The notes under the pieces are model-generated. The model saw nothing but the letters and a program-made list of their open reading frames with translations, had not been told where the DNA came from and did no database searches. DNA of 64,000 bases, taken from positions 19,475,913 through 19,539,912 of the forward strand of contig CM068547.1 in the NCBI GenBank assembly GCA_035048495.1, written 5' to 3'. Position numbers and translations under genes: made by a program. The DNA comes from Euptelea pleiosperma (taxonomy: Eukaryota; Streptophyta; Magnoliopsida; Ranunculales; Eupteleaceae). How positions within the stretch are numbered: position 1 is the stretch's first letter; every line of letters begins with the position of its first letter. Below, piece after piece: positions 34,161 to 45,840 of the stretch.

Positions 34161-35652
34161 TGAAAGTAGGTTTTTTTTTTTTTCCGCGTCGTTGGTTACG
34201 GAAAACCTAACTTCAACACATTTTTTTATTTATCCGAGACTTTTAACCTGTAGAATGAGCAATTTTGTACAGTGGCTCGTGTCGGATGTCGATCCGCACT
34301 CGGGGTTAGTTTGCGTAATTCAACGACATGAAATGACGGATTTTTATCAAGAAAACATGGAGGGGTGAGAATGGTGATGGATTTAAAACATTCTTAGTGA
34401 TTTTTAGAGAGAGAAATTACCACAAACAATCAGAAACACAAAAGTAAACTAAGAATAAGAATTTAGCACAATATTGCAAAATCAAACTAAATTTTATTCG
34501 AATCAAATGTTGAGATACAAACTTCTAATAAAAAGATAATAAAATGACAATTCTATAAAGCATAAAGAAAAATAGAGATGGAGACCTAGAGAAAGAAAGT
34601 AGAGAGAAGTGAAACCTAGAGAAAGAAAGGGAGGTTTTAGAGAGAGAAACAACTTGGGAGACTTAGAGAGAGATTGATGAGAGAATGAGGAGAGAGAAAG
34701 TGAAGATGGAAAATTACCTGGATTCGGAACTCACCAATGGTGAAGATGGACAGAGATGATGTCTGGCCATGATGCGGAAGCCGGTCACGTGGTGGGGAAG
34801 CATGACAGCATGGTGGTGTTTCCACGTGGTGCTACAATGCTTGGGCATTGGCTGGAGACGCACCGTTCAAGGGAGGAGATGGGGTAGAGAACCCGTGAGC
34901 AACAACTGCTGTTGCAACGGTTGGTGTGGAGAGGATGAAGAAAAAGAAGGGGCAGCACGGTGGTGTGAAGGAATGGTGGCTTGGTGTGCACACATACAAA
35001 CCAGCAAGCCAAGAGAGAGGGACGTGTAAGGGTGATGGTGGTTGTGGTGCTGAGTTGCAGGTTGGTGGAGGAGTTGCAGACGTTGTGAACTGGGTGGGAT
35101 TGTGATGTTTGATGAAACCGGTGATGGCAGCAACGTGGTTGAGGCGGAGTGGTGCTGTGATGTTGATGAAAACGGTGATGGCAGCAAAGTGGTTGAGGCG
35201 GAGTGGCTGTCTGAACGTGCAACCGACAAGGAGGGAGAGAAACAGCAACAGCAGCAGGGGTGGAGGCGTTTGGGACGAGAGATGGCCGGAGTTGCAGACC
35301 TGCAACTCCGGTCAAAAAAAAACGAAGAAGACGATCTCCTTCTTTGGACGGTTGTGAGGCTGGGCTGCTGGCTGTTGAACACGGTGGTTGCAGGCGGAGG
35401 TGTGCACGGTGGTGTGTGCTAGCGAGAGGAGGAAGAGGTATGTGATCAGCACAGTTGGCCGGAATTAATGGAGGTTGCCGGAGTTGCAACCTGCAACTCC
35501 GGTGATCTTGAAAAATTTTTTTTTTTTTTTTTTTGGTTTTGTGTGAAGGATGGCTAGGTGAGTGAATAGAGAAAGGGAGAGGAGATAAAGGAGAGGAAGG
35601 CTTACCTTTTAGAGGCGCACCAGGGAGGAGAAACGGTGCTGTCTTGTTTTTC

Positions 35653-35683
<31 letters not shown>

Positions 35684-37111
35684 TTGGGCGGTGTGGAGGA
35701 GATAAAGAGAGGGAGGTTGCAGGGGTGTTTGCAACCTTGAAGATGTTGCTGTTGCTGCTGGTGAAGTGGCACGTGAAGGGGAGGTGGAGGCGCTGGAGTG
35801 TTGGGTGAGGAAGAAGGAGAAAATGTGATGGGATGAGGGTGTAACGGCTGGGGTTTTGATCAACACGTGGTAGAGATCGAGGGAGCGGCTAGGGTTTTTT
35901 TTTTTTTTTGGGAAGAGATAAGGAATAGGAGAGGATCGATTCCGGAACTTCCAAAACGTGGAGAGAGGATCCTTTATAAAGGAACCGTGGGTTTCTATCT
36001 TTGAAATCCACGGTTTCTAAAAATTTTTTTTTTTTTTTTTTTTTTAAAACTTCTCCTCCCTCCTTCCAATGAGGTGAGGACGTGTGTAAGAGATATTACA
36101 CTTCAACGTCCCTCACTCTCTCTCCATAAAAATAGAAACTATCCCCCCCTATTTCTTAGAAAATTTCCTTATTTTGTAAATTAGTTTGACTTTCCAAAAA
36201 TTTCTTTCTTTTAAAAAAATCTTCTCCTAAAAATCTTCCATTGAAAATCTTCCCCTGGTCACTAACGTTGATCAATACCTAGGTTCCTCATAGCCCTTCC
36301 GATGAAGGGGATGATGGATTGAAAGTATGGACGTCATGCGGATGATAGGACTAGTGACGTTCGACCAAGGTGATGATGGGGATCGAATGGATGATCTACT
36401 GGCGATCAGACGGTAGACGAGGATGGCCATAATAGGATGGATCATTGGATAGTGGCGATCAGCCAAGGTAGGCCTTAGGATCGCGTGATTGCGAAGGGAG
36501 AGATGATTGGATGATTGAGATTGATAGTAGAGAGATAATGAGGATTTAGAGAGAGGAGAGAGAAAATATTACAAAAATAAAAAGAAAAATGCTAGCAGAG
36601 GATTTTGAACCCTGATCTCTGACTTGGTCTTCTGCATGCTTTACCAACTGAGCTAGTCCTCAACTTGTGTTAGTTGATAAGCTTTAATTTCCTTAGTCTC
36701 TTCTTTGAGGGCTTGTCTCTCCTTCTCCCTTTGTCGTCTCTCGACTCTTTTGCTCTCTCTCTCTCTGGCTCTTCTTCTCTCTTTGGCCTACATCTTCTTG
36801 TCCAAGTCCACTGGCTCTTTATGCTTTGATTAAAGGCATTGTAGGTTGATTTTGGGCCCACAATTCTCGAAAATCGTCCCATCGGGGTGTCCTGCGACAG
36901 AAGAAGCGCGTAATCAAAACGGCTTAATATTTAGACTTCCGAAAATGTGTTTAATGCATGCAAATATACCATTTCGTCCAGAAAAGTGTGTTTTACGCAA
37001 TGAGATAGACTCTTACGTAGAAAAGTGGATAATTAGAGCAGTTTTACGTAGGAGAGTGCGATAACGCTAACAGGATAAGTGCTTAAAATAAGCACTTTTG
37101 AGCGAATATCA
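34161..37111 (-). repeat. Solo LTR S4 (subfamily B) inside E2 integrase, TSD TCTAC
   Basis: It starts TGAAAGTAGG (with a long T-run) and ends GCGAATATCA. TCTAC is at 34156-34160 and 37112-37116. Palindromes lie at 35286-35311 and 35478-35502, and the TATA-proximal inverted repeat at 35983-36015 next to CTTTATAAAGG. It is a subfamily B LTR but clearly different from E2's own LTRs in its centre. It inserted after E2 and lost its internal region by LTR-LTR recombination. Confidence 0.92.
36585..36661 (-). ncRNA. tRNA-like Pol III-type segment in S4 (best preserved copy)
   Basis: On the minus strand GAGGACTAGCTCAGTTGG gives a near-ideal tRNA A box (TAGCTCAGTTGG), then GTAAAGC; about 32 bases on, GGTTCAAAATCC is a near-ideal B box. 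TTTTTC follows the CTGCTAGCA end. The 5' GAGGA could pair with TCCTC at the 3' side. The anticodon stem is poor. The TRGYNNANNNG and GGTTCRANNCC patterns support tRNA ancestry. Confidence 0.55.
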
Positions 37112-40100
37112 TCTACCGGTAGATGACAGGGTTTCCCAAAGACGAGACGATAGGGAGACATATTGAGTGGGGTCTTGTAGGCGGTTCTGTATGCCCATAA
37201 AGCATCAGTGAGACGAGTAGACCAGTCTTTACGTGTGGTATTGACTGTCTTCTCCAAGATCTGCTTGATCTGACGATTAGAAACCTCCACTTGACCACTA
37301 GTCTGTGGATGATAAGCTAGGGCAACCTTGTGGGTTACCCCATACTTTTTCATTAAGTTCTCGAATATCTTATTGCAGAAATGGGTGCCCCCATCACTAA
37401 TGATGGCCTTAGGGGCACCGAATCGAGCGAAGATGAACTCCTTTAGGAATTTGACCACCACTTTGTGGTCATTGGTCTTGGTGGGAATGGCTTCTATCCA
37501 TTTGGATACATAGTCTACCGCAAGGAGAATGTACTCAAAACCATAGGAAATGGGAAAGGGGCCCATGAAGTCGATGCCCCAAATGTCAAATATTTCATCG
37601 ACTTGGATGGGAGTGAGGGGCATCATGTTCCTCTGGGAGATGCGGCCTAGATGCTGGCAATTAGGACAGGTTTTGCTGTAGATGTGGGCATCTTTAAATA
37701 ATGTGGGCCAGTAGAATCCGCATTGCAGCACTTTTTCTGCAGTCTTCTTAGTGCTGAAATGACCACCACAAGGTTGGTCATGACACGAGGATAAGATATT
37801 GAGTTGGTCCGACTCAGGGACACAGAGACGAATGATCTGGTCAGGACAGTATTTATACAAATAAGGGTCATCCCAAGAGTAGTACTTAACTCTTGCTAGG
37901 AATTGGCTTTTGTCCTGTTGTGACCAGTGTGACGGCATTTCTTCGGTGACAAGGTAATTGACAATGTCAGCATACCAAGGATTAACAGAGATGGCGAACA
38001 GTTGTTCGTCTGGAAAGGTTTCAGGGATGGGCTGGGTGTCGAAGGATGACTCTAAAGTCAGTCTAGACAAGTGATCAGCCACTACATTCTCAGTTCCTTT
38101 CTTATCCTTAATCTCGAGGTCGAATTCCTGCAGTAAGAGAATCCATCGAATTAATCGAGGCTTGGTTTCCTTTTTCGACATGAGATAACGAAGGGCTGCA
38201 TGATCAGTGTACACAACCACCTTAGTGGCTAAGAGGTACTGACGAAATTTATCAAGGGCGAAGACTACCGCCAGGAGTTCTTTCTCAGTGGTGGAGTAAT
38301 TCATTTGGGCAGAGTTAAGAGTTTTGCTCGCGTAGTAGATCACGTGTGACCTTTTGTCAACTCTCTGCCCTAGAACGGCGCCTAATGCGTAGTCAGAAGC
38401 ATCGCACATTACCTCGAAAGGTAGAGTCCAGTCCGGGGGACGGATAATGGGCGCAGTAGTGAGCTCAGATTTGAGACGCTCAAATGCCTTGACACAGTCA
38501 GCATTAAAGTCGAAAGGACTATCTTTAGCCAGAAGATGGGACAGAGGTCGAGCGATTTGAGAGAAGTCCTTGATGAATCGCCTATAGAATCCTCCGTGTC
38601 CCAAAAAGGAACGGATGTCACGTACGGACTTAGGAATGGGCAAGGTCGAGATGATATCGATTTTAGCTTTGTCGACCTCAATGCCCTGATGGGAAATGAC
38701 ATGTCCCAGAACAATGCCCTTCTTCACCATGAAGTGGCATTTCTCCCAATTGAGGACAAGTCGCTTGTCCTGACAGCGTTGAAGTACCAGCCCTAGATGG
38801 TTCAGACAGTCATCAAAGGATGACCCAAAAACTGAGAAGTCGTCCATAAAGACTTCGAGGAATTTTTCCACCATGTCAGAGAATATACTCATCATACACC
38901 TCTGAAAGGTCGCGGGTGCATTGCAGAGGCCAAAGGGCATGCGCTTGTAGGCAAAAGTGCCAAAGGGACAGGTGAAAGTTGTCTTCTCGTGATCCTCAGG
39001 GGCGATGGGTATTTGATTATACCCTGAGTAACCATCGAGGAAGCAGTAATAGGAGTGACCTGCTAGTCTCTCCAACATTTGGTCTATGAAGGGTAAAGGA
39101 AAATGGTCCTTCCTAGTGTTGGTGTTGAGTCGTCGGTAATCGATGCAGACTCTCCACCCTTTCTTCAGGCGCTGGGTGACCATTTCCTTGTTCTCATTTT
39201 CCACAACTGTGAATCCTGCCTTTTTAGGGACGACATGAATAGGACTCACCCATTTGCTATCGGAGATGGGGTAAATGATACCCGCATCTAACAGTTTAAG
39301 GACCTCATCCCGGACTACATCCTTCAAGACGGGGTTCAACCTCCTCTGGTGTTCTCGAGAGGTTTTGGATTCATCCTCGAGATAGATGTGATGTTGGCAC
39401 ACTGAGGGGTCTATGCCTCGAATATCATCTATAGTCCAACCTATCGCAGATTTGTGCTCGTTGAGCAGCTCGAGAAGTTTTTTACGTTCACTCTCAGACA
39501 AAGCGGAAGCAATAATGACAGGGTAGGTTTCCTTAGGACGATAGGCATATGAAAGATCTGTGGGAAGAGGCTTAAGCTCCAATATTGGAGCAGATGGAGT
39601 AGAAATAGGTGTCACAGAAGACACGGATTGAAGAGGTTTGACTTCAGTAGGTAAAGGAAGGATGGGTTCTCTGGCCATGGTTATCAGAGGCTCGAACTCG
39701 ATGAGAGGAGCGGGGATCTCTATCAGTGGAGCAGTCTCCAAAAGATCATTGAGATCAGAAATAGCTGACTCTGTTGCAAAGTCAGCTCCAAAGTGTTCTA
39801 GACACTGCTTAAGAATATCTTCGGTGGAGTCCGGGATTAGACTCTCAACGGCACACATTTCATCGGTCACTTCGCGATTGGCATCTTGTTGCATTAAACG
39901 AAAGATGTTGACCTCAGCTTTGAGGTTACCAAAAGCAATGGACATGTTTCCGTCCCGGCACCCGATGTGTGCGTTCGCGGTGGCAAGGAATGGACGGCCT
40001 AAGATGACCGGAATGCGGTTATCCTGACACGGCTCGGTGTCGAGAATGATAAAGTCCACAGGATAGTAAAAGTCAGCGACTTTTACTAGGACATCTTCAA

Positions 40101-42456
40101 TGATTCCTCTTGGAATCTTGATGGACTGATCAGCCAATTTCAGGGTGACATTGGTAGGCTTCATATCTTTCAGTCCTAACTGCTGATATACCGAGAACGG
40201 TATGAGGTTAACGCTAGCCCCTAAATCTAGCAAGGCAGTGCAGCTAAAGTTGTCTCCAATTTCACATTGGACAGTTGGGCTACCTGGATCCTTGTGTTTG
40301 ATCACACTATTGCGTTGAATGAATGCTGTAGCTTTTTCGGCCAAGAAGGCAGCTTTGGGTACATGCGTACGCCGCTTAACTGTGCACAAGTCCTTGAGGA
40401 ATTTGGCATAGGAAGGGATTTGCTTGATAGCAGAAAGGAATGGGATATTGATCTGGACGTCTTTAAAGACGTCTAAGATCTCTGAGAATTGCTGATCCCG
40501 CTTATCTTGGACAAGTCTGTCCGGGAAGGGAGGCTTTACTCGACAAATGGATTTGTCTTTAGCCTTGGATTTCTGCACAGGGATATCTGATGTTGGTGCA
40601 GAGGTGGAAGAAGCAGAGGTAGGATTAGGACTAGTTTCCTCTGTGCGAGTGATGGGTGCCGGAGATGGCACCGGTGGTGGTTGGACTCCCATGTCCACAG
40701 TTTTTCCAGATCGTAGGGTGGTTACAGCTTGCACCTCCCCTTGACACTTCTCATTCTGGCTTTGAGATTGGGATCCGATCTCATATACTGCCCCTTTGGC
40801 ATTTCCTTTAGGGTTTGCAATAGGTTGGCTAGGAAAGATCCCCTTAGCTTTCTCAGCTTCCAAGTTACCTAGACGTTGCTCTAGACGAAGCATGGATTGC
40901 TGTTGCTGTTGCTCTAGGCGTTGCATAGATTGTTGTTGTTGAGTAATGAGTTGAGCTAGAAGGTCTTCAATACCAGATTTGGGGACCGACTGTTGAGGAA
41001 CAGCTAAAGGGAGCTGAGGCACCAATTCGCGACTCGAGCTCATCGGGGCATTATAGTTATAGGCGGAAGAATTAGTTGGGACAATCTGTTGGTTCTGAAA
41101 GTTCTGGGGAACTCTTTGCTGATTCTGAAATGTGCTCTGTTGTCCAGAGTATTGACCCTGTTGGAACTGCTGGTTCTGAGTAGATGGGTACTGATTCTGC
41201 TGATATTGGCCCTGATTGAATTGCCTATTGGGTTGATTGAACCCAGGGGGATACATGCCCTGAGGTTGACGCGGAGGTTGAGCTTGAGGTTGAGTAGACT
41301 GAGGCCTCCAAGAGAAGTTAGGGTGGTTTCTCGTGTCCGGATGATAAGATTGACTATACGAGTTCTGAGTGGGTGGTTTGTATGCGCTGAAAGCACAAAC
41401 TTCTTCCTGAAGAGGATTAGACCACCCTTCATTCAAAGGACAATGCTCAGTAGTATGGGAGGGTTGCAGACAGAGGGTGCAGGATTCCATAGGGCTCTCG
41501 TGTCCCACATGCATGACTGGGGTGGATTGTTGAGTAGGCTTTTGTACAGACACAGCCAGTGCCGAGACTGACTTGCTCAACTCTTGAATGACTGATCGAA
41601 GCTCAGTATCAGCTGTAGCATCATGTCCCTTGGTTGTCCTTTGGACCGAAGTGGTTCGACTAAACTCTGAGTCAGTCGTCCAATGTTGAGAGTTTTCGCC
41701 TAACTCTCCCAAGAATTTGTATGCATCGGTCGGAGTTTGGTGCAGGAATTTTCCTTGGCACATTGACTCTACCATGGTCCGGGACTCATCAGTAAGTCCC
41801 TTGTAGAAGACATGGACAAGATTGCCCTTGTCGATGCTATGGTGGGGACACTTAGTCAGGTAGTCTTGGAATCTATCCCATGCTTCAAAAAATTTCTCAT
41901 CGGACTTCTGTCGAAAGTCCTGGATGAGTTGCTTCATTTGGTTGGTCCGAGTCATGGGGTAGAATTTAGACATGAATTTGCCCACCAATTCTTTCCAACT
42001 GCTGATTGAATCAGCGGGTAAGGAGTAGAGCCAATCTGAGGCTCGGTCTTTGAGCGAGAATGGGAAAACTCGCAGACGGACATTGTCATCATCAAGGTTC
42101 TGATTCTTGAAAAGTAGGATGACATGTTGGAATTCCCTAATATGGGAATATGGGTCTTCTCTTGGGAGACCACGAAAGGTTGGCAGCATTTGGATCGTCT
42201 GTGGCCTGATCTCAAATTGTACCGCCGTAGTAGGTGGGAGAACAATGCAAGTGGGCGGATTGGCAGAGATAGGAGCGAACGTCTCGATAAGAGGTCGTTC
42301 GACTGCCATGACTACAAAGGTAGTAGTACTGGGGGAGGCGGGTGGTGAAAGAGATGGGGAAGAATTTAGTGGAGGATCCACTGTAGGGATGTGATTCTCA
42401 GATCGAACCAAGCGTTTGTTCGGACGATTCCAAACGGGCATACGCGAATGAGGCAA
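37112..42456 (-). CDS. E2 gag-pol polyprotein, gag to integrase core (about 1,781 residues)
   Basis: A single open frame. The start may be 42456, or Met-50 (42309), which aligns with the start of the E3 ORF. The gag core spans about residues 93-255 ([20 protein letters not shown]). The zinc knuckle is C326-C339 ([14 protein letters not shown]), followed by a Gln/Asn/Pro-rich linker (about 360-530). The protease has DLGAS at 744-748. The RT spans about 1050-1260, with [11 protein letters not shown] and FMDD at 1203-1206. RNase H has D1352, E1392, D1418 and D1461. Integrase has H1559, H1566, C1597, C1600 and DDE residues D1629, D1688 and E1724. The frame enters S4 right after Val-1781, so the integrase tail is separated. 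All catalytic residues needed for Ty3 replication appear present. No introns are needed. Products would assemble particles and reverse transcribe the element in the cytoplasm, then integrate it. Confidence 0.93.
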
Positions 42457-42772
42457 GCTCTATACTTGGCAAAAAGTTGCCAGAGAGGAACACTATCCTA
42501 AATGATGCACACCAAGCACAGATAATCCTATTCTAAGCAATCAGGATATATTTTAGGAATTATCTTAGTTAGTTTTGGGGCTAGAGTAGATTATGACAGT
42601 GGGCGGACCACTGGTTTATCTTTTAACCGCCGGACTAACTGTTTTGCACTCAGAGGTTCTCACCAGGCTACACTCTTCAGAGCGAATCCTTTAGTACTAG
42701 CTCTAGTTAACAACAAGGCAATCCGAAGCCTAGACAGACGTGCGGCACAATGGCTGACTTAAGTGCGCCATT
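42457..42772 (-). other. E2 leader with truncated primer-binding site
   Basis: Bases 42503-42763 match 62511-62770 of E3. Then, instead of E3's further 1.2+ kb of leader, the sequence jumps to GCGCCATT and the LTR. Minus strand TGGCGC (42770-42765) is followed by ACTTAAG, not by the CGCTGCC of the complete site at 21230-21247. So a deletion has removed most of the primer-binding site. Confidence 0.8.
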
Positions 42773-44158
42773 TGAAAGTAGGATTTTTCCGCGTCGTTGG
42801 TTACGGAAATCCTAGATCTCAACAATATTTGTAATTATCCGATTCTTTTTCACTCAAATCCTGCAAAAATCACAGGGTTGTACAGTGGCTCGTGTCGGAT
42901 GTCGATCCGCACTCGGGGTTAGTTTGCGTAATTCAACGACATGAAATGACGGATTTTTATCAAGAAAACATGGAGAGGTGAGAATGGTGATGGATTTTAA
43001 AACATTCTTAGTGATTTTTAGAGAGAGAAATTACCACAAATAATCAAAAACACAAAAGTAAACTAACAAATGCAAAAATAATAATTTTATTCATCCTCAA
43101 TGAGTCTTACAAAATCAAACTAAATTCAAAAATTAACCTAGAAAACCATAAAAATTAGAGAGAGAAATGAGAAAATGTAGAGAGAGAAACATCGAAGAAG
43201 GCTATCCTAGAGAGAGAAAATATGGGGGAGAGAGAAAGTGGAGAGATCTAGAGAGAGAAAAGGATGAGTTAGAGAGAGAAACTATGGTAAAAAATGTTTT
43301 ACCTTCAACTTATTTGGAGAGATAAGATCTGCCCGGTGAGTGGTTCGGCCCGGGTGAAGGTCATGATGGTTGCACGTGTAGAGACCGGAGACGCTTGGAG
43401 AATGGTGGAGCAACTTGCTGGTTTGCAAGTTTTTAGAACAGATGTTGCAAAGGGACCCGAACCGTGGATGGAGAAGATGAAGATAGGTGGCTGGAGCAGC
43501 AAGATGGTGACGCTAATGGAGATGATGATGGCATTGGATGGCAGGCTGCAACGGTGGAGGAGGATCCAAAGGTCATGGATGACCAACCCCCAGCCCTTCT
43601 CTTCTCCTTTTTTTTTTCCTGTTTTTCCTTTTTTTTTTTTTTTTTTTTTTTCTTTAAGAAAAGAGAAGGTGAAGACGGTCAAGGAGCCATTTGATGGCTA
43701 GAGGTTGCAGGCTGTGCAAGATTTCCAGCAAGTGTAATAGAAGACGGTGGAAGGGAATGAGATTGGAGAGAGATTTCAAACGTGGATGGAAGTGGATTGT
43801 TGGATCCAATGGGGGGCGATAATGAGAGAAGGAATGGACGGTGGTGGCTGTTTAGAGAACAACCACCATGAAGGTAGGAGCAGGAGGTTGTGATTGGAGG
43901 AGACGGCTTGGGGATAGATGGGAGAGCGTGGAGAGGAGAAGCCGACCGGAGTTGCAGGTCTGCAACTCCGGTGATGAAAGTTCACGCCGGTTGCAACGTG
44001 GTGCAGCCTTGCTGTTTTTGAGCAGCAAGGTGGGAGAGGAAGATTAGTGGCAGCACTGGAAGACCTCCTGCTGGCGCGTGGATGAAGAGCACAAGAGATG
44101 TGCGGTCGTTAATGGAGGTCGCCGGAGTTGCAACCTGCAACTCCGGTGATCTTGAAAA

Positions 44159-44193
<35 letters not shown>

Positions 44194-45840
44194 CTTTTTA
44201 AGAAATGGTGGAAAGTGAGGTCGGCTGAGAAGGAGGAGGAGGAAAGGGGCGGCTGAGGAAGAGGAGGAAGAAAGGGGCTGCTGGTTTTGATGGAGGGAAT
44301 GAGGAGTTGAAGTTAGGGGCGGTGGTGCAGTCCGTGGAGGAGCGCTGGTGACAGCCCCTTGAAGCCTGCCAGTATGGACGTGGAGATGGTGGCTGAATGG
44401 TAACGGCTGCAAGTGCCAGTGGTTTCAGGTTCATGAGGGGGCAACAACGGGAGTGGCAGGACGCAGCAACGGCTTCCTATCTTCTTCCTTTCTTCTTTTC
44501 CTTTCTTCCCTTTTTTTTTTTTTTTTCTTTTTGGGTGAAAGAGATAATGGGAGAGGAGAAGAGAAGACGTGGGCTAGATGAAGAGGAGGGCAGCTTTCCA
44601 AGGAAACGAGAGGGAATCCAAGAGAGCCAAAACGGCAATGGTTGCTGCCTTTTTATAGGAACCGTTAGGTTTCCTTCCATCTTTTTTTTGTAGGAATAAT
44701 AGAAACCCCTGGTTTCTAAAACTTTCCCTCATTCTTTTGGTAGAATCGTGGGTTCCTAGATTAGAAACCCACGATTTCTAAAAGTTTACTTTCCACAAAA
44801 AGTTTTTCCAGCCTTTGTATAGAACTGTGGGTTCCTAACTTAGAAACCCATGGTTTCAAAAAAATGTAAATACCTCCACATTTTTAGAAAAAATTCCTTT
44901 CTTGAAAAAAATATGCTTTGATTCTAAAATCTTTTCAAAATTTTCTCCTTTCCTTCTTTAGTAGCCATTTCCTATTCATGCTAGGGATGTGGGTCCTACT
45001 GAATGGTTGGGCCATGGGTAATGGGCCCGCACTTCATCTTGGCTTAGACCCATAAGATTGAACATGAAGTGATGAGGGCCATTGGATTTATGAGATGGTG
45101 AGGGGGATGGTTGGGGGACTGACTGAGTGATTGTATGGTAGAGATGGACGTTGATGATCGAGTGATGGAAATTGGCCAAGGTAGGCCGTAGAATTAAGTG
45201 ATTGAGGGAGGGGAGAGGATCGGATGATGTGGATTTGAGAGTAGAGAGAGAATGATGATTTGGAGAGAGAAATGAGAGAGGAGAGAGAAAATATTACAAA
45301 ATAAAGAGAAAAAAAAAATGCTAGCAGAGGGTCATGAACCCTGGTCTTTGACTTGGTCTTCTGTATGCTTTACCAACTGAGCAAGTCCTCATCATATGTT
45401 AGTTGATAAGCTTTAATCTCCTTAGTCTCTCCTTTGAGGGCTTGTCTCTCCTTCTCTCTTAATCGTCTCTCGGGCTTTTCTGACTCTCTAGCTCTCCCAG
45501 CATTTGGCATGTATCTTCTTATCCTCAGCCTGTTGGTTATTGTGCTTTGGTCCTAGACTCTGACAGTCAGTTGTGGGCCCGCATTCTCGAGAGTTGTCCC
45601 ATCGGGGTTTCCTGCGACAGAAGAAGCGCGTAATGAGACTTTATCAGAACGGCTTAATATTTAGACTTCCGAAAATGTGTTTAATGCATGCAAATATACC
45701 ATTTCGTCCAGAAAAGTGTGTTTTACGCAATGAGATAGACTCTTACGTAGAAAAGTGGATAATTAGAGCAGTTTTACGTAGGAGGGTGCGATACGCTAAC
45801 AGGATAAGTGCTTAAAATAAGCACTTTTGAGCGAATATCA
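42773..45840 (-). repeat. 5' LTR of E2 (subfamily B)
   Basis: Almost identical to 28727-31796. Palindromes are at 43945-43972 and 44122-44146. The minus-strand TATA box is near 44648-44659, the TATA-proximal inverted repeat at 44744-44776, and the tRNA-like segment at 45310-45390. Differences seen by eye include 43482 (A for C), 43861 (A for G), 44104 (G for A), 44645 (C for T) and one base near 44977. This LTR should drive E2 transcription toward lower coordinates. Confidence 0.92.

Larger units (their letters stand above)
28727..45840 (-). mobile_element. E2: complete Athila-like Ty3 retrotransposon, target duplication GGTCC
   Basis: The 17,114-bp unit is flanked by GGTCC at 28722-28726 and 45841-45845. 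LTRs are 3,070 and 3,068 bp and differ at only about six substitutions plus homopolymer slips by eye, so the insertion is recent. The internal part has a short leader, a single gag-pol frame (42456 down to 33723) split by solo LTR S4, and a 1.9-kb 3' untranslated region without an envelope-like gene. Without S4 it would be about 14.2 kb. The RT ([17 protein letters not shown]) and integrase place it in Athila. Its primer-binding site keeps only TGGCGC. Confidence 0.92.

Noticed and set aside
40000..42400. Plus-strand frames across E2 gag-pol
   Set aside because: Shadows of the minus-strand polyprotein.
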